A DNA stretch of 64,000 bases from Spartobacteria bacterium. Its GTDB lineage: Bacteria > Verrucomicrobiota > Verrucomicrobiia > Chthoniobacterales > UBA10450. The notes under the pieces were generated by a model. The model made no database searches. It saw only the letters and a program-made list of their open reading frames with translations, and was not told the origin of the DNA. The stretch lies in NCBI GenBank assembly GCA_003167365.1, contig PMTM01000003.1:159645-223644 (forward strand). The letters run 5' to 3'. Below are positions 1 to 7,421 of the stretch, piece by piece (within the stretch, counting starts at the first letter, position 1; each line of letters begins with the position of its first letter). The position numbers and the translations under genes are program-made.

Positions 1-216
1 GATTGTTACGTCATGGAAATTCACAAACCGGTTATGGCGGAAGTGATTAGCCAATCGCCGGATTGCCTGCAACGGCTGAGTGAGATTCTGGCGCGACGCA
101 AAATGGAAACTGAAGACGCGCTCAAAGGCACAGAAAGCCCCGACGATCATGCGGCGAAGGAAAAAGAATATCGCGCTACGTTTCTGAAACGGTTGCAGAC
201 ATTCTTCTCGCTCTGA
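1..216 (+). CDS. C-terminal end of a probable MscS-type channel or cyclic-nucleotide-binding protein (partial)
   Basis: The frame is open from base 1, so only the last 71 residues or so of a longer protein are present; an ATG at 13 is probably internal. The visible part contains EIHKPVMAEVI followed by a charged helix (SEILARRKMETEDAL) and ends KRLQTFFSL. From memory this resembles the tail of mechanosensitive-channel proteins with a C-terminal Crp-like cyclic-nucleotide-binding domain, where the domain is followed by 'LxxLLAxRKMxTE'. That assignment is by recall only. The gene is followed by a 206-bp gap holding a dispersed repeat and is convergent with the ABC-F gene. Confidence 0.5.
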   Translation, partial: DCYVMEIHKPVMAEVISQSPDCLQRLSEILARRKMETEDALKGTESPDDHAAKEKEYRATFLKRLQTFFSL

Positions 217-235
217 CGCCGCCAAAGAATTTTTT

Positions 236-282
236 AACCACGGATTACCCGCCACGGCGGGCAGGCAGCGGATATCACGGAT
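236..282. repeat. 47-bp dispersed repeat, copy 1
   Basis: This begins AACCACGGATTACCCGCC and ends with TCACGGAT. It matches 9729-9775 in the same orientation with only three mismatches. Its core at 248-267 is the reverse complement of TGCCTGCCCGCCGTGGCGGG, which also occurs inside a gene at 18163-18182. The rest of the 217-422 gap holds further decayed 'taatccgtggtt' type sequence and no gene. Confidence 0.85.
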
Positions 283-422
283 AAGAAGCGGAACTGTTTC
301 CTGAACGCGAATAAGAGAATCTGGAAGCCAGGAATCCAGGAAAAACCCAGCAGAGTTCATGGTTTCCAGATTGGCAGTCCTTCTGTGTTTCTGACCCGTG
401 TAATCCGTGGTTAAGTTTTACG

Positions 423-2387
423 CTAAGAATTAGCGGAGACTTTCGCTCCCAAACTCTCCCACTCTTTCGTGAGCCGTTCCATGTCGGCGGTCACCGCCGA
501 GAGTTCACGATTGAGGCTTGTCGCCGCGCCCCCCGCTTCGTAGGTTTCTGGCTTCTCCAATTCTTCTGTCAGCTCTTTCCGCCGTCCCTCGAGCTTTAGA
601 ATTTGCATTTCCAAATCGCGAACCCGCTTCTCGTGCTCTCGCTTGGTCTTGGCCAGCGATTTGCGCTCCTCCGCTTCCGCGCGCCGTTGCTCTCGTGTTT
701 CACGCATTCCGGGAAGTTTGTAGCCAGGATCGCCGATCCCGGCCCCGGCCTCGCCGAGGCCGGCTACAGTCGGTTGCAAATTGTGAAGCTTGCCGCTGCT
801 CGTTAAGGCGGCGCGCGCAGAAGTCGCCCGAGTCTTATCGAGGTAATAATCGTAGTCACCGGCGTACGGCGTCAGCGTCCCCGCGCTGATGTGCAGCACC
901 GTTTTTGCGACCGCGCGAATAAAATAAACGTCGTGGCTGATGAAAATCAGCGTCCCGTTGTATTGCGCGAGCGCGCCAATCAGCGCATCGATGCTTCCGA
1001 CATCGAGATGCGTGGTCGGTTCGTCCATCAACAAAAGATTGGGCGGATCGAGCAGTAGTTTTACCAGCGCGAGACGCGTCTTTTCGCCGCCGCTCAACAC
1101 CGTGGTCGTTTTGAAAACGTCGTCGCCGCGAAACAGAAACGAACCGAGCACGGTGCGCGCGGTTTGTTCCGAAACCGGGTTCGGCATGTCGCGCGCCGTC
1201 TCCAGCACCGTGGCTTTCGGATCGAGCATCTCGACGCGAAACTGCGAAAAATATCCGACCTTGGTGTTATGTCCGAGCTCGCGCGTCCCGCGCTGAATGG
1301 CGAGCGAGCCGGCCAAAAGTTTGAGTAGCGTTGATTTTCCAGCGCCGTTCGGTCCGACTAGCACCGTCCGCTGACCGCGCTCGGCTTCGAAATTCAATCC
1401 GCGATAAACCACCAGATCGCCATAGGCATGATCGACGTCCTTCAACGTGATTACGCGCAAACCGCTTCGCGCCGGCTGCGGAAAATGGAAGCGCACCGTT
1501 TTCTCGCGCAAGAGCGGCGCCTCAATTTTTTCCATCCGATCGATCTGCTTCAATTTACTCTGCGCTTGTGAAGCTTTGCTCGCCTTGGCCCGAAAGCGAT
1601 CGGCGAACAACTGGAGTGAAGCGATCTCTTTCTGCTGGTTCTTGTACGCGGCCAGCTGTTGTACTTCGCGCGCTGCTTTTTGTTCGATGTAGCTGTCCCA
1701 ATTTCCGCGATAACGATGAAGCCGCCGGTGCGCGATCTCGACGATGGAACCGACCAATTGATTCAGAAACTCGCGGTCGTGCGAGATCATGAGAATCGCG
1801 CCGGGATATTCTCTCAGATACTGTTCGAACCAGACGAGCGACTCGAGATCGAGATGATTGGTCGGTTCGTCGAGCAGGAGCAAGTCCGGCTCTTGCACGA
1901 GCAATTGCGCGAGATGCGCGCGCATCACCCATCCCCCGCTCATCGTCTTCGCCGGTCTTTCGAAATCCGATTCGCGAAAGGCCAGACCGGCCAGGATGCG
2001 TTTTGCCTTCGGCTCGATTTGCCAGCCGCCATGTTCGTCAAAAGCGTGCAGCGCTTCGTGATGTTGCGCCGAATCTTCCGGCGTCGTTTTCAAAATCCGC
2101 TGCGCCTTGGTCAGTTCCGGTGAAACCGCGCAGGCCATCTCCAAAACGGTTTCTTCGCCGGCCGGCGCGTTCTCTTGCGGAAGAAACCCGATCGTCGCGT
2201 GTTTCTCCACCGAAACCCGACCTTCATCCGGCGAATCCTCGCCGAGAATGAGCGAGAACAACGTCGTTTTCCCCGCGCCGTTCGGCCCGACCAATCCGAC
2301 GCGATCGCCACGATTGACCTGGAGCGAAGCGTCTTCAAAAAGAATCCGTCCGGTAAAACTCTTGGTGACTTGGGAAATCGTAAGCAT
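423..2387 (-). CDS. ABC-F family ATPase (Uup/YheS/EttA type)
   Basis: A 654-residue protein with two ABC nucleotide-binding domains and no membrane segments, the layout of ABC-F proteins, which act at the ribosome rather than in transport. Domain 1 has Walker A GPNGAGKT near residue 34, signature MSGG, and Walker B LLLLDEPTNHLD. Domain 2 has GPNGAGKS near residue 340, LSGGEKTRLAL, and LLLMDEPTTHLD. A charged linker joins them, and a lysine/glutamate-rich coiled coil forms the last 90 residues, as in Uup-like members. I chose the ATG at 2387 (MLTISQVTKSF) because ABC-F proteins start right at the first strand; an upstream in-frame start at 2438 would add a poor leader. About residues 540-557 are encoded by a palindromic repeat (see 718-770). 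The exact subfamily is not decided. Confidence 0.93.
   Translation of the reverse strand: MLTISQVTKSFTGRILFEDASLQVNRGDRVGLVGPNGAGKTTLFSLILGEDSPDEGRVSVEKHATIGFLPQENAPAGEETVLEMACAVSPELTKAQRILKTTPEDSAQHHEALHAFDEHGGWQIEPKAKRILAGLAFRESDFERPAKTMSGGWVMRAHLAQLLVQEPDLLLLDEPTNHLDLESLVWFEQYLREYPGAILMISHDREFLNQLVGSIVEIAHRRLHRYRGNWDSYIEQKAAREVQQLAAYKNQQKEIASLQLFADRFRAKASKASQAQSKLKQIDRMEKIEAPLLREKTVRFHFPQPARSGLRVITLKDVDHAYGDLVVYRGLNFEAERGQRTVLVGPNGAGKSTLLKLLAGSLAIQRGTRELGHNTKVGYFSQFRVEMLDPKATVLETARDMPNPVSEQTARTVLGSFLFRGDDVFKTTTVLSGGEKTRLALVKLLLDPPNLLLMDEPTTHLDVGSIDALIGALAQYNGTLIFISHDVYFIRAVAKTVLHISAGTLTPYAGDYDYYLDKTRATSARAALTSSGKLHNLQPTVAGLGEAGAGIGDPGYKLPGMRETREQRRAEAEERKSLAKTKREHEKRVRDLEMQILKLEGRRKELTEELEKPETYEAGGAATSLNRELSAVTADMERLTKEWESLGAKVSANS
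718..770. repeat. TGTAGCC...GGCTACA palindromic repeat inside the ABC-F gene
   Basis: The element opens with TTGTAGCCAGGATCGCCGAT and closes with GCCGAGGCCGGCTACAG. It holds nested palindromes (GGATCGCCGATCC and CCGGCCTCGCCGAGGCCGG) and complementary ends (TGTAGCC/GGCTACA). It is read in frame as a Gly/Ala-rich stretch (VAGLGEAGAGIGDPGY) between the second ATPase domain and the coiled coil. It resembles the TGTAGC-headed palindromes at 2507-2530 and in rho. Confidence 0.7.
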
Positions 2388-2506
2388 GGAAAGGCGGGCG
2401 GCCAATCTCGCGAAAAGCGCTCTGCCCGCAAGCTTCACCGAGTTCAGCTAAGTGAGAATCTTCTGTAAGAGGCTGAACCGCGGATTTCGCAGATGTCGCG
2501 GATTGC

Positions 2507-2530
2507 TGTAGCAGCGGTCTATGACCGCCG
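2507..2530. repeat. TGTAGC-headed small palindrome (intergenic)
   Basis: TGTAGCA is followed by a perfect 6-bp stem, GCGGTC-TAT-GACCGC (2514-2528). It lies upstream of the small secreted-protein gene and is part of an open frame that extends that gene upstream, which is one reason to prefer the downstream start at 2586. The sequence just before it (ACCGCGGATTTCGC...) is a decayed relative of the ACCACGGATT repeats. Confidence 0.6.
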
Positions 2531-2585
2531 ATCCGAAGATTGCGTCGAATTGCACGCATTAGTTTTCTCCCTGAAAGTGAAGACG

Positions 2586-3026
2586 ATGCTAGCGCGGCGC
2601 GTTGGATTTGTGGTTGCCTTATTCATGGCGGGGATCGGATCGGCTCGATCGGACGGGAAGGAGCCGCGGGTGATTGTCGATCTACGTGCTCACCGCGCCG
2701 AGATTCGCACCGTTTTGCTCCGGCACACGCCATTGGGCTCAAGCGTGGCGAGCGTTCTGGAGTTTGTCTCGAAGCAATTGGAGCGCAGCGGAGACGCGGC
2801 CATTGCGGTGGAGAACCAGCCGGCGATGGGCCCTGCGGCAGAAGAATCGCGACAGCGCGGAGTAAAGAGGATCCGCGTTTATCTCGGTCAATATTATGAT
2901 CACCCGGAAGTGGTCTTCCTTGCCGCACCTTTGATGATGCAGAAAGAAGTGAGCGCGCAGTGGTCGTTCGATCAGCACGATCACTTACTCGAGATTTTCG
3001 TGGACAAGACGAACGAGCTTTACTAA
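2586..3026 (+). CDS. small exported protein of unknown function
   Basis: I do not recognise this 146-residue protein. From the ATG at 2586 it starts with a basic residue pair and a hydrophobic stretch (MLARRVGFVVALFMAGIGSA), a convincing signal peptide, so it is probably periplasmic or secreted. An in-frame ATG at 2493 would bury this behind 31 residues encoded by repeat DNA, so I reject it. The mature part alternates charged and hydrophobic segments (VSKQLERSGDAAIAVEN, KRIRVYLGQYYDHPEVVFLA) and ends DKTNELY. It converges with the ClC gene; the two stop codons overlap within CTAA at 3023-3026. Confidence 0.65.
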   Translation: MLARRVGFVVALFMAGIGSARSDGKEPRVIVDLRAHRAEIRTVLLRHTPLGSSVASVLEFVSKQLERSGDAAIAVENQPAMGPAAEESRQRGVKRIRVYLGQYYDHPEVVFLAAPLMMQKEVSAQWSFDQHDHLLEIFVDKTNELY

Positions 3027-4825
3027 CCGTCCACGGAGCGAACCGTCGCCGGCGATCTGGTGCTGCCGGCGAGCGCAAGGATCACGTCGGTCTTGGAGAT
3101 GCTGCCAATGAGGCGGCGTTCACGGGAATTGGTCACGACTGGAAGACGCTCGCCATCGTGGTGGACGAAGCGTTCCATTGCTTCGGCCAGCGAGGCCTCG
3201 GGCCGCACGACTGGGAAAGGATCGCGTACGATGTCGCGGGCGATAACCAGTCCGGCCAATTCCGGCGTGTTTAGATAGTTCTTAATGTCGTGTAAAGAAA
3301 CGGCGCCGACGAAGCGCTCGCCTTCCGTGACATAAAGATAGTTCACGCGCGTGGCGATAAACTTTTCCCCGATCTCAGCGAAACGCGCCGTGGGCTGAAC
3401 GGTGAGTGGGTTGCTTTTCATGAGATCGCGGACGTGAAGCTCGGCCAGCTGTTGGCGATAATCGCCGGCGCCTTTGCGTCGGAGCGCCTCGGCGTAGATC
3501 GAGCGCTTCTCGATGCTGACCGACGTGTAATAGGCAACAACGCAGGCGAGCATTAAGGGCAGAATGATTTGGTAATCGAGCGTCAGCTCGAAGATCATGA
3601 TAATCGCCATGATCGGGGCGTGGGTGATAGCGGCCAGGAATGCGCCCATGCCGACGAGGGCGAACGCGCTCGGGTTGACGAGGAGATGACCGGGCAAACG
3701 TTGCGCGGCGTCACCGAAAAGAAAGCCGAGGCTCGCGCCAACGAAAAGCGTGGGAGTAAAGACACCGCCGACCGCGCCCGAACCGAAGGTGGCGCTGGTG
3801 GCCAGAACTTTGAAAATGAGAATAACGGCGAGCGTCTGCCAAAACCATTGCCCGCGCAGGATCGCATTTACCGCGCTGTATCCGTTACCACAGACTTCCG
3901 GATGCAGGACCGCGAGCGCGCCCACGATCAAACCGCCGACGAACATCTTTACATAAACCGGCGCAGCGATCCGGGCAGCCAGTTTTTCGCTCGCGCGCAG
4001 AAGACGAATGAACCACGGCGCGATCATGCCGACGCAAAGACCGAGTAGCAGGTACGGAATGATCTCCCAATTCCCGCCCAGCTGAAATGATGGGATGTCG
4101 TAGAGCGGACTCGCGCCGAGAAAAGCGCGGACCGTCAAAGTGGCGATGACCGACGAGAAAACGAGCGGCCCAAAAATTTCCATCGCGACGGAACCGAGCA
4201 CGATTTCGGCGACAAAGAGCGCGCCGGCGATCGGTGCGTTGTAGGCGGAAGCGATTCCGGCAGCCGCGCCGCAGCCGACGAGCAAACGCAGGCGCGGGAT
4301 GGACCACTTTTGCAAACGCCCGGCGAGAGACGCTACCAATGAAGAGAGCTGAACGAGCGGGCCCTCGCGTCCGATCGACCCCCCGGAAGCAATCGTGAAC
4401 AAGGCCGAAAGACATTTCACCAGACTGAGCCGAGCTGAAATCTTCCCGTCGCCGAGAACGACCGCTTCCATGTAATCCGTGGACGCGACTTGACCGCGCC
4501 AGCGCATGCCGAAGTAGAGAATCGCTCCGGCGATCAAGCCGCCAAGACCGGGAATGACGAAGCGGAGTAACGGAGGGAGATGTGTGAAACTTTCTGCCAG
4601 ACCGGGTGCCGAACTTCCGGTGAGCACTTTGTGAACGGCGCTCGTGGCGACGCGGAATGCGATCGAGCAAAGCGCGCCGCAGAAACCAACGATGCCCGCC
4701 CAAAGAAGAGTGATTTGGAGATCACTCGGGTGTGCCCGTTCCTCAAACCACACCCAGAACTTCAACCGGCGGAGCGACGGGAGCCGCGAGTCACGTGATT
4801 CAGAAGTGGCGCCGCTCTTTTGCAC
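3023..4825 (-). CDS. ClC-family chloride channel/transporter with C-terminal CBS pair
   Basis: A 600-residue inner-membrane protein, a typical length for a bacterial ClC core plus CBS domains. The diagnostic motifs are present: GSIGREGP near residue 150, where the glutamate corresponds to the gating/proton glutamate of ClC exchangers, and GGVFTPTLFVGA near 350. About ten hydrophobic segments span residues 40-440. Two CBS domains fill about 460-590 (for example VRDLMKSNPLTVQPTARF and ARDIVRDPFPVVRPEASLAEAMERF). The intact gating glutamate favours a Cl-/H+ antiporter over a passive channel, but that is inference. It is monocistronic and its upstream region is flanked by IS-related sequence from 4851. 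Confidence 0.95.
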   Translation of the reverse strand: MQKSGATSESRDSRLPSLRRLKFWVWFEERAHPSDLQITLLWAGIVGFCGALCSIAFRVATSAVHKVLTGSSAPGLAESFTHLPPLLRFVIPGLGGLIAGAILYFGMRWRGQVASTDYMEAVVLGDGKISARLSLVKCLSALFTIASGGSIGREGPLVQLSSLVASLAGRLQKWSIPRLRLLVGCGAAAGIASAYNAPIAGALFVAEIVLGSVAMEIFGPLVFSSVIATLTVRAFLGASPLYDIPSFQLGGNWEIIPYLLLGLCVGMIAPWFIRLLRASEKLAARIAAPVYVKMFVGGLIVGALAVLHPEVCGNGYSAVNAILRGQWFWQTLAVILIFKVLATSATFGSGAVGGVFTPTLFVGASLGFLFGDAAQRLPGHLLVNPSAFALVGMGAFLAAITHAPIMAIIMIFELTLDYQIILPLMLACVVAYYTSVSIEKRSIYAEALRRKGAGDYRQQLAELHVRDLMKSNPLTVQPTARFAEIGEKFIATRVNYLYVTEGERFVGAVSLHDIKNYLNTPELAGLVIARDIVRDPFPVVRPEASLAEAMERFVHHDGERLPVVTNSRERRLIGSISKTDVILALAGSTRSPATVRSVDG

Positions 4826-4850
4826 TCTTACGAACTGCGTGCGCCACGGC

Positions 4851-4872
4851 CGGCGTCAAGAGTATTATTACC
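4851..4872. repeat. solo IS-end relic
   Basis: This 22-bp stretch (starting CGGCGTCAAGAGTATTATTA) matches the right terminal repeat of the neighbouring IS at 6901-6922 at 19 of 22 positions and in the same orientation. It is followed by GCTG, as is the real right end. It lies 67 bp outside the left end of the intact element, so it looks like a leftover end from an older insertion of the same family. Confidence 0.7.
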
Positions 4873-4931
4873 GCTGAAGGCGATGGAGTGGTAGTGACTC
4901 AGTTTGAAATGGTGTTGGCAGACAGCCGTTA

Positions 4932-4939
4932 GCTGCATC
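4932..4939. repeat. 8-bp target-site duplication, left copy (GCTGCATC)
   Basis: GCTGCATC lies immediately outside the left terminal repeat and is repeated exactly at 6923-6930 outside the right one. An 8-bp duplication is the size usual for IS1595-family insertion. Confidence 0.95.
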
Positions 4940-4961
4940 GGTATTAATATACTTGACGCAG
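4940..4961. repeat. IS left terminal inverted repeat
   Basis: It begins GGTATTAATATACTTGACGC. Its reverse complement matches the right end at 6901-6922 with a single mismatch (the T/A within GGTATTAA versus GGTAATAA). Confidence 0.95.
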
Positions 4962-5003
4962 TGGAAACGCTGCCTATTTTCCGGCTGTGACAGAGGCGGC
5001 AAA

Positions 5004-5156
5004 TTATTCTGCCGCTGTCTCAGTCTTGTCCGATTCGCGCGTTTCTTTCCATTCCTTAGCTCGCTTGTCGATCTCTTCTTTCGAAACAGAGATCACGCGC
5101 TTAGCAAGATTTCGGAATTTCCGAAACGCTTTCTTTGCTTCTTCTTCGTCACTCAT
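5004..5156 (-). CDS. 50-residue charged protein, IS passenger
   Basis: A short gene inside the IS: ATG at 5156, stop at 5004. It starts MSDEEEAKKAFRKFRNLAKR, continues VISVSKEEIDKRAKEW, and ends in a Lys/Glu-rich tail TETAAE. It is predicted to be almost entirely helical and strongly charged, with no signal peptide or membrane segment. Its start overlaps the stop of the preceding 217-residue gene as ATGA, so the two are probably translationally coupled. I recall similar short proteins next to IS1595-type transposases but cannot assign a function. A role in transposition control or in membrane-partner binding would be a guess. Confidence 0.7.
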   Translation of the reverse strand: MSDEEEAKKAFRKFRNLAKRVISVSKEEIDKRAKEWKETRESDKTETAAE

Positions 5157-5806
5157 TGGTTTGGTGCAACTTCAATAGAGGTAGAATCTGGCCCAGGTGA
5201 TCGTGGGCCGTCACCGATACGCGCGGGCGCGTCGATATCAATTGCCTTAAATGCGCGCTGTAGGGCGTCAGTAGAAGACTGCGGAACATGTGACGCCTTA
5301 TCTAACACAATCGTAACACCCTGCGGGGGTCTGCCGCCAATAGGATTGAATGAACTCATATCTGGGCCTGTAGAATATCCGATGCTTTGCAGAGCAGCGC
5401 GAATTTGTTCTGCAAAATCATGGGTTCCCTCGTCTCCGTTTACCACAGCAACATCTATCTTTCCTTTTGGCGCATTTTTTAGTTCTCCTAAAAACTTTGC
5501 ACGTTTGTCTGGCGTTAGATCCCGACGCTCAGGGCCAAGATTTACATCGCCTTCGGCAATAATGTTTTGTCCGCCACTTTGGTTGGTGGTGGTGATGATA
5601 TTTGCCCGTTCCTCCTTCATAGACGGCTCTTGCTTTGATTTGGCCTCTTTGTCGGACACATACGCATGAGTCTGATACATAATCCAAAAACAAACCGCGA
5701 GGGCCGGGAGATAAAGGATTCTTGGATTAGACCCGAAATGGTTGAGAACGCCTCCGAGCGAGAAAACCGTAAAGGCGCTGATATTAGCGGGAGTCAAAAC
5801 CTTCAT
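5153..5806 (-). CDS. membrane protein of unknown function, IS passenger
   Basis: A 217-residue protein lying 83 bp downstream of the transposase gene. Two hydrophobic segments near the N-terminus (about residues 8-22 and 30-46, the second ILYLPALAVCFWIMYQTHAY) suggest a membrane anchor. A polar linker with NIITTTNQSGGQNIIAEGDV follows, then a soluble domain from about residue 95. This domain (KGKIDVAVVNGDEGTHDFAEQI...QSIGYST...GVTIVLDKAS) alternates strand and helix. From memory it resembles a widespread uncharacterised C-terminal domain of bacterial membrane proteins. There is no catalytic motif I can name. The protein has nothing to do with known transposition steps, so it is best called cargo. 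Confidence 0.75.
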   Translation of the reverse strand: MKVLTPANISAFTVFSLGGVLNHFGSNPRILYLPALAVCFWIMYQTHAYVSDKEAKSKQEPSMKEERANIITTTNQSGGQNIIAEGDVNLGPERRDLTPDKRAKFLGELKNAPKGKIDVAVVNGDEGTHDFAEQIRAALQSIGYSTGPDMSSFNPIGGRPPQGVTIVLDKASHVPQSSTDALQRAFKAIDIDAPARIGDGPRSPGPDSTSIEVAPNQ

Positions 5807-5889
5807 TCCGAGATTCTCGCCGCTTTGTTTTGGCTATCCATTGGGGTGGGGATTGGATTTGCGCTGGCTCTTTCGTTTGTAACATGAAT

Positions 5890-6891
5890 TTACGTCGTCT
5901 GCCACGTCTCTGTCGGGTGAATGCCATCACCGCCCTCCGCAGCAATGAGCTTCGCATATCGCAATCCTTTTCCGACTACGCCGGTCACGGCCTTAATGAA
6001 TCGACCTTGGTCTGTGTCTTTGCGCTCGTTGAATCGGAACGCTTGTTCATCGCAATATCTAAACAAATGAAACGGTTCGACGTTTACATAAGTGCCTTTG
6101 ATCGCGCGTTTGAACAGCGACCAAAAGTTTTCGAGTCCGTTAGTGTGAACGTGGCCGATTGCATAGGCTTCCAAGTGGTCAACGATTTGATGAACGTAAG
6201 TGTCATCAAGACCGATGTAAGAGCGCCACGCATCGGTCATTACCTCCGAACCTTTCTCTACTATCTCGCGCACCATAGATTGCAGTTCCGTTTTGCGAGT
6301 GGTCTTCAACACTTTCAATTTCACGCGCGAAGGTTTGCCCTCAGTCGTGCGCTCAAGCACTCCTTGAATAGGAGTTTTTGCGAAAGCAGCATTGCCCTTC
6401 GCTGTGCGTCGATCTTTGTGCATGTAACGCGCCTTTGCGCCGATGTAGGTTTCGTCTGCTTCAACGCGCCCTTTGAACTTCACAAAGGAACCGTCTTGCA
6501 TCGCCAAGCGAATGCGTTGCAGCATGAACCATCCAGTTTTCTGAGTAACGCCAAGCGAGCGGTGCAATTCGTAGGAACTGATTCCATTCTTTGCGTTCGA
6601 CAAAAGCCAGATCGCGCAAAGCCACTTGTCCAAACCAATCGGACTATCCTCAAAGATCGTTCCGATTTTGACCGAGAATTGACGCTTACAGTCTTTGCAC
6701 TCCCATATCCGGCGGGTCGAGATAAAGGAGACTTTCTTATGATGACAGCGCGGGCAACGAACGACGCCGTCCGGCCAGCGTATGCCCTTCATAAAGTGCA
6801 GCGCCACGTCCGGGTCAGCGAAGTATTTCACGACCTCAATCAGCGTCTTTGGGAAACCTTTAATATCCTTGTCCATGCCCCAAATTAGCAT
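5890..6891 (-). CDS. IS1595-family (ISXO2-like) transposase
   Basis: A 333-residue DDE-type transposase. An N-terminal zinc ribbon (CPRCHHKK...CKDCKRQFS, about residues 50-80) precedes a helical region (IWLLSNAKNGISSYELHRSLG). The ISXO2-like catalytic domain follows: VEADETYIG gives the first acidic residue, MTDAWRSY the second, and NGLENFWSLFKRAIKGTY the conserved C-terminal N/E..K block. I chose the ATG at 6891 because an AGGAAG ribosome-binding site sits 5 bases upstream, at the inner edge of the right terminal repeat. A TTG at 6909 and an ATG at 6876 are alternatives. No frameshift or internal stop is seen, so it should be functional. Confidence 0.95.
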   Translation of the reverse strand: MLIWGMDKDIKGFPKTLIEVVKYFADPDVALHFMKGIRWPDGVVRCPRCHHKKVSFISTRRIWECKDCKRQFSVKIGTIFEDSPIGLDKWLCAIWLLSNAKNGISSYELHRSLGVTQKTGWFMLQRIRLAMQDGSFVKFKGRVEADETYIGAKARYMHKDRRTAKGNAAFAKTPIQGVLERTTEGKPSRVKLKVLKTTRKTELQSMVREIVEKGSEVMTDAWRSYIGLDDTYVHQIVDHLEAYAIGHVHTNGLENFWSLFKRAIKGTYVNVEPFHLFRYCDEQAFRFNERKDTDQGRFIKAVTGVVGKGLRYAKLIAAEGGDGIHPTETWQTT

Positions 6892-6900
6892 GAAATCTTC

Positions 6901-6922
6901 CTGCGTCAAGTATATTATTACC
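6901..6922. repeat. IS right terminal inverted repeat
   Basis: It begins CTGCGTCAAGTATATTATTA and ends CC. It pairs with 4940-4961 and overlaps the 5' leader of the transposase gene. Confidence 0.95.
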
Positions 6923-6930
6923 GCTGCATC
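6923..6930. repeat. 8-bp target-site duplication, right copy (GCTGCATC)
   Basis: Exact match to 4932-4939, directly outside the right terminal repeat. Confidence 0.95.
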
Positions 6931-7044
6931 GAATGGGTTAGACCTTGCCGATCCGAAGTATCAATCGAGAAAATCCTGTTAAACCTATCTTGTCTTTCCG
7001 TTTTGAAATCGGCAATCGCAAATCTACAATCTGCAATACCAGTG

Positions 7045-7116
7045 GTCCCCGTAGTTCAACGGATAGAACAAGGGTTTCCTAAACCTTAAATGTGAGTTCG
7101 ATTCTCGCCGGGGACG
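7045..7116 (+). tRNA. tRNA-Arg (anticodon CCT)
   Basis: A full cloverleaf can be drawn: acceptor GTCCCCG/CGGGGAC, D-stem GTTC/GAAC, anticodon stem AGGGT/ACCTT with loop TTCCTAA (anticodon CCT, reads AGG), T-stem GTGAG/CTCGC with loop TTCGATT, discriminator G. The 3' CCA is not encoded. The last 16 bases are repeated at 7246-7261. The gene stands alone 114 bp beyond the IS. Confidence 0.95.
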
Positions 7117-7245
7117 GTTTGTGTGATCACCTGCGCATAAGACTCATTCTGGACGCCATCCAGACGATCACTTCGATTGATTCGCTCGCCGCGGCGAGCT
7201 CACCCCGTTGGGCTTCGTCCATGTCGCCCGACTCCCGTCGGCTCC

Positions 7246-7261
7246 ATTCTCGCCGGGGACG
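7246..7261. repeat. duplicate of the tRNA-Arg 3' end
   Basis: ATTCTCGCCGGGGACG here is identical to 7101-7116 at the 3' end of tRNA-Arg. Such direct repeats of a tRNA 3' end are the usual footprint of tyrosine-integrase integration, but no integrase gene lies between or near the copies. The rest of 7117-7421 holds no gene I can support; a palindrome-rich stretch (CGCTCGCCGCGGCGAGC) lies at about 7183-7199. Confidence 0.6.
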
Positions 7262-7421
7262 CGTTTGGATCAACGCATGAGAAAAACTGTTCCCGCCTGG
7301 ATTTTTTTGGCTACACTTTCTTTGGGCAATGCCAAAAGGGTGTTAGTTGCTCTGGAGTGGGAGAACAACCTGGCCTCGAATGAAACACTTCAGTTCGCGG
7401 GCATTAAATATCTTGATCGCT

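Larger units (their letters stand above)
4940..6922. mobile_element. complete IS1595-family insertion sequence with two passenger genes
   Basis: A 1,983-bp element bounded by 22-bp inverted repeats (4940-4961 and 6901-6922, one mismatch) and flanked by identical 8-bp direct repeats GCTGCATC. It carries a full-length ISXO2-like transposase gene (5890-6891) and two downstream genes on the same strand: a 217-residue membrane protein and a 50-residue charged protein that overlap as ATGA. Both ends, both target copies and the open transposase frame are intact, which suggests a recent insertion. It landed between the ClC gene and tRNA-Arg and disrupts no recognisable gene. Confidence 0.95.

Noticed and set aside
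5830-6888. 352-codon plus-strand frame covering the transposase gene
   Set aside because: Fully antisense to a transposase with intact zinc ribbon and catalytic motifs; no domain in the plus-strand translation.
7045-7261. Active integrated island at tRNA-Arg
   Set aside because: Only 145 bp separates the repeats and no integrase or island genes are present; at most a scar.
6782-7280. Short plus-strand open frames around the IS right end and tRNA-Arg
   Set aside because: They cross the IS boundary or the tRNA and have no coding character.
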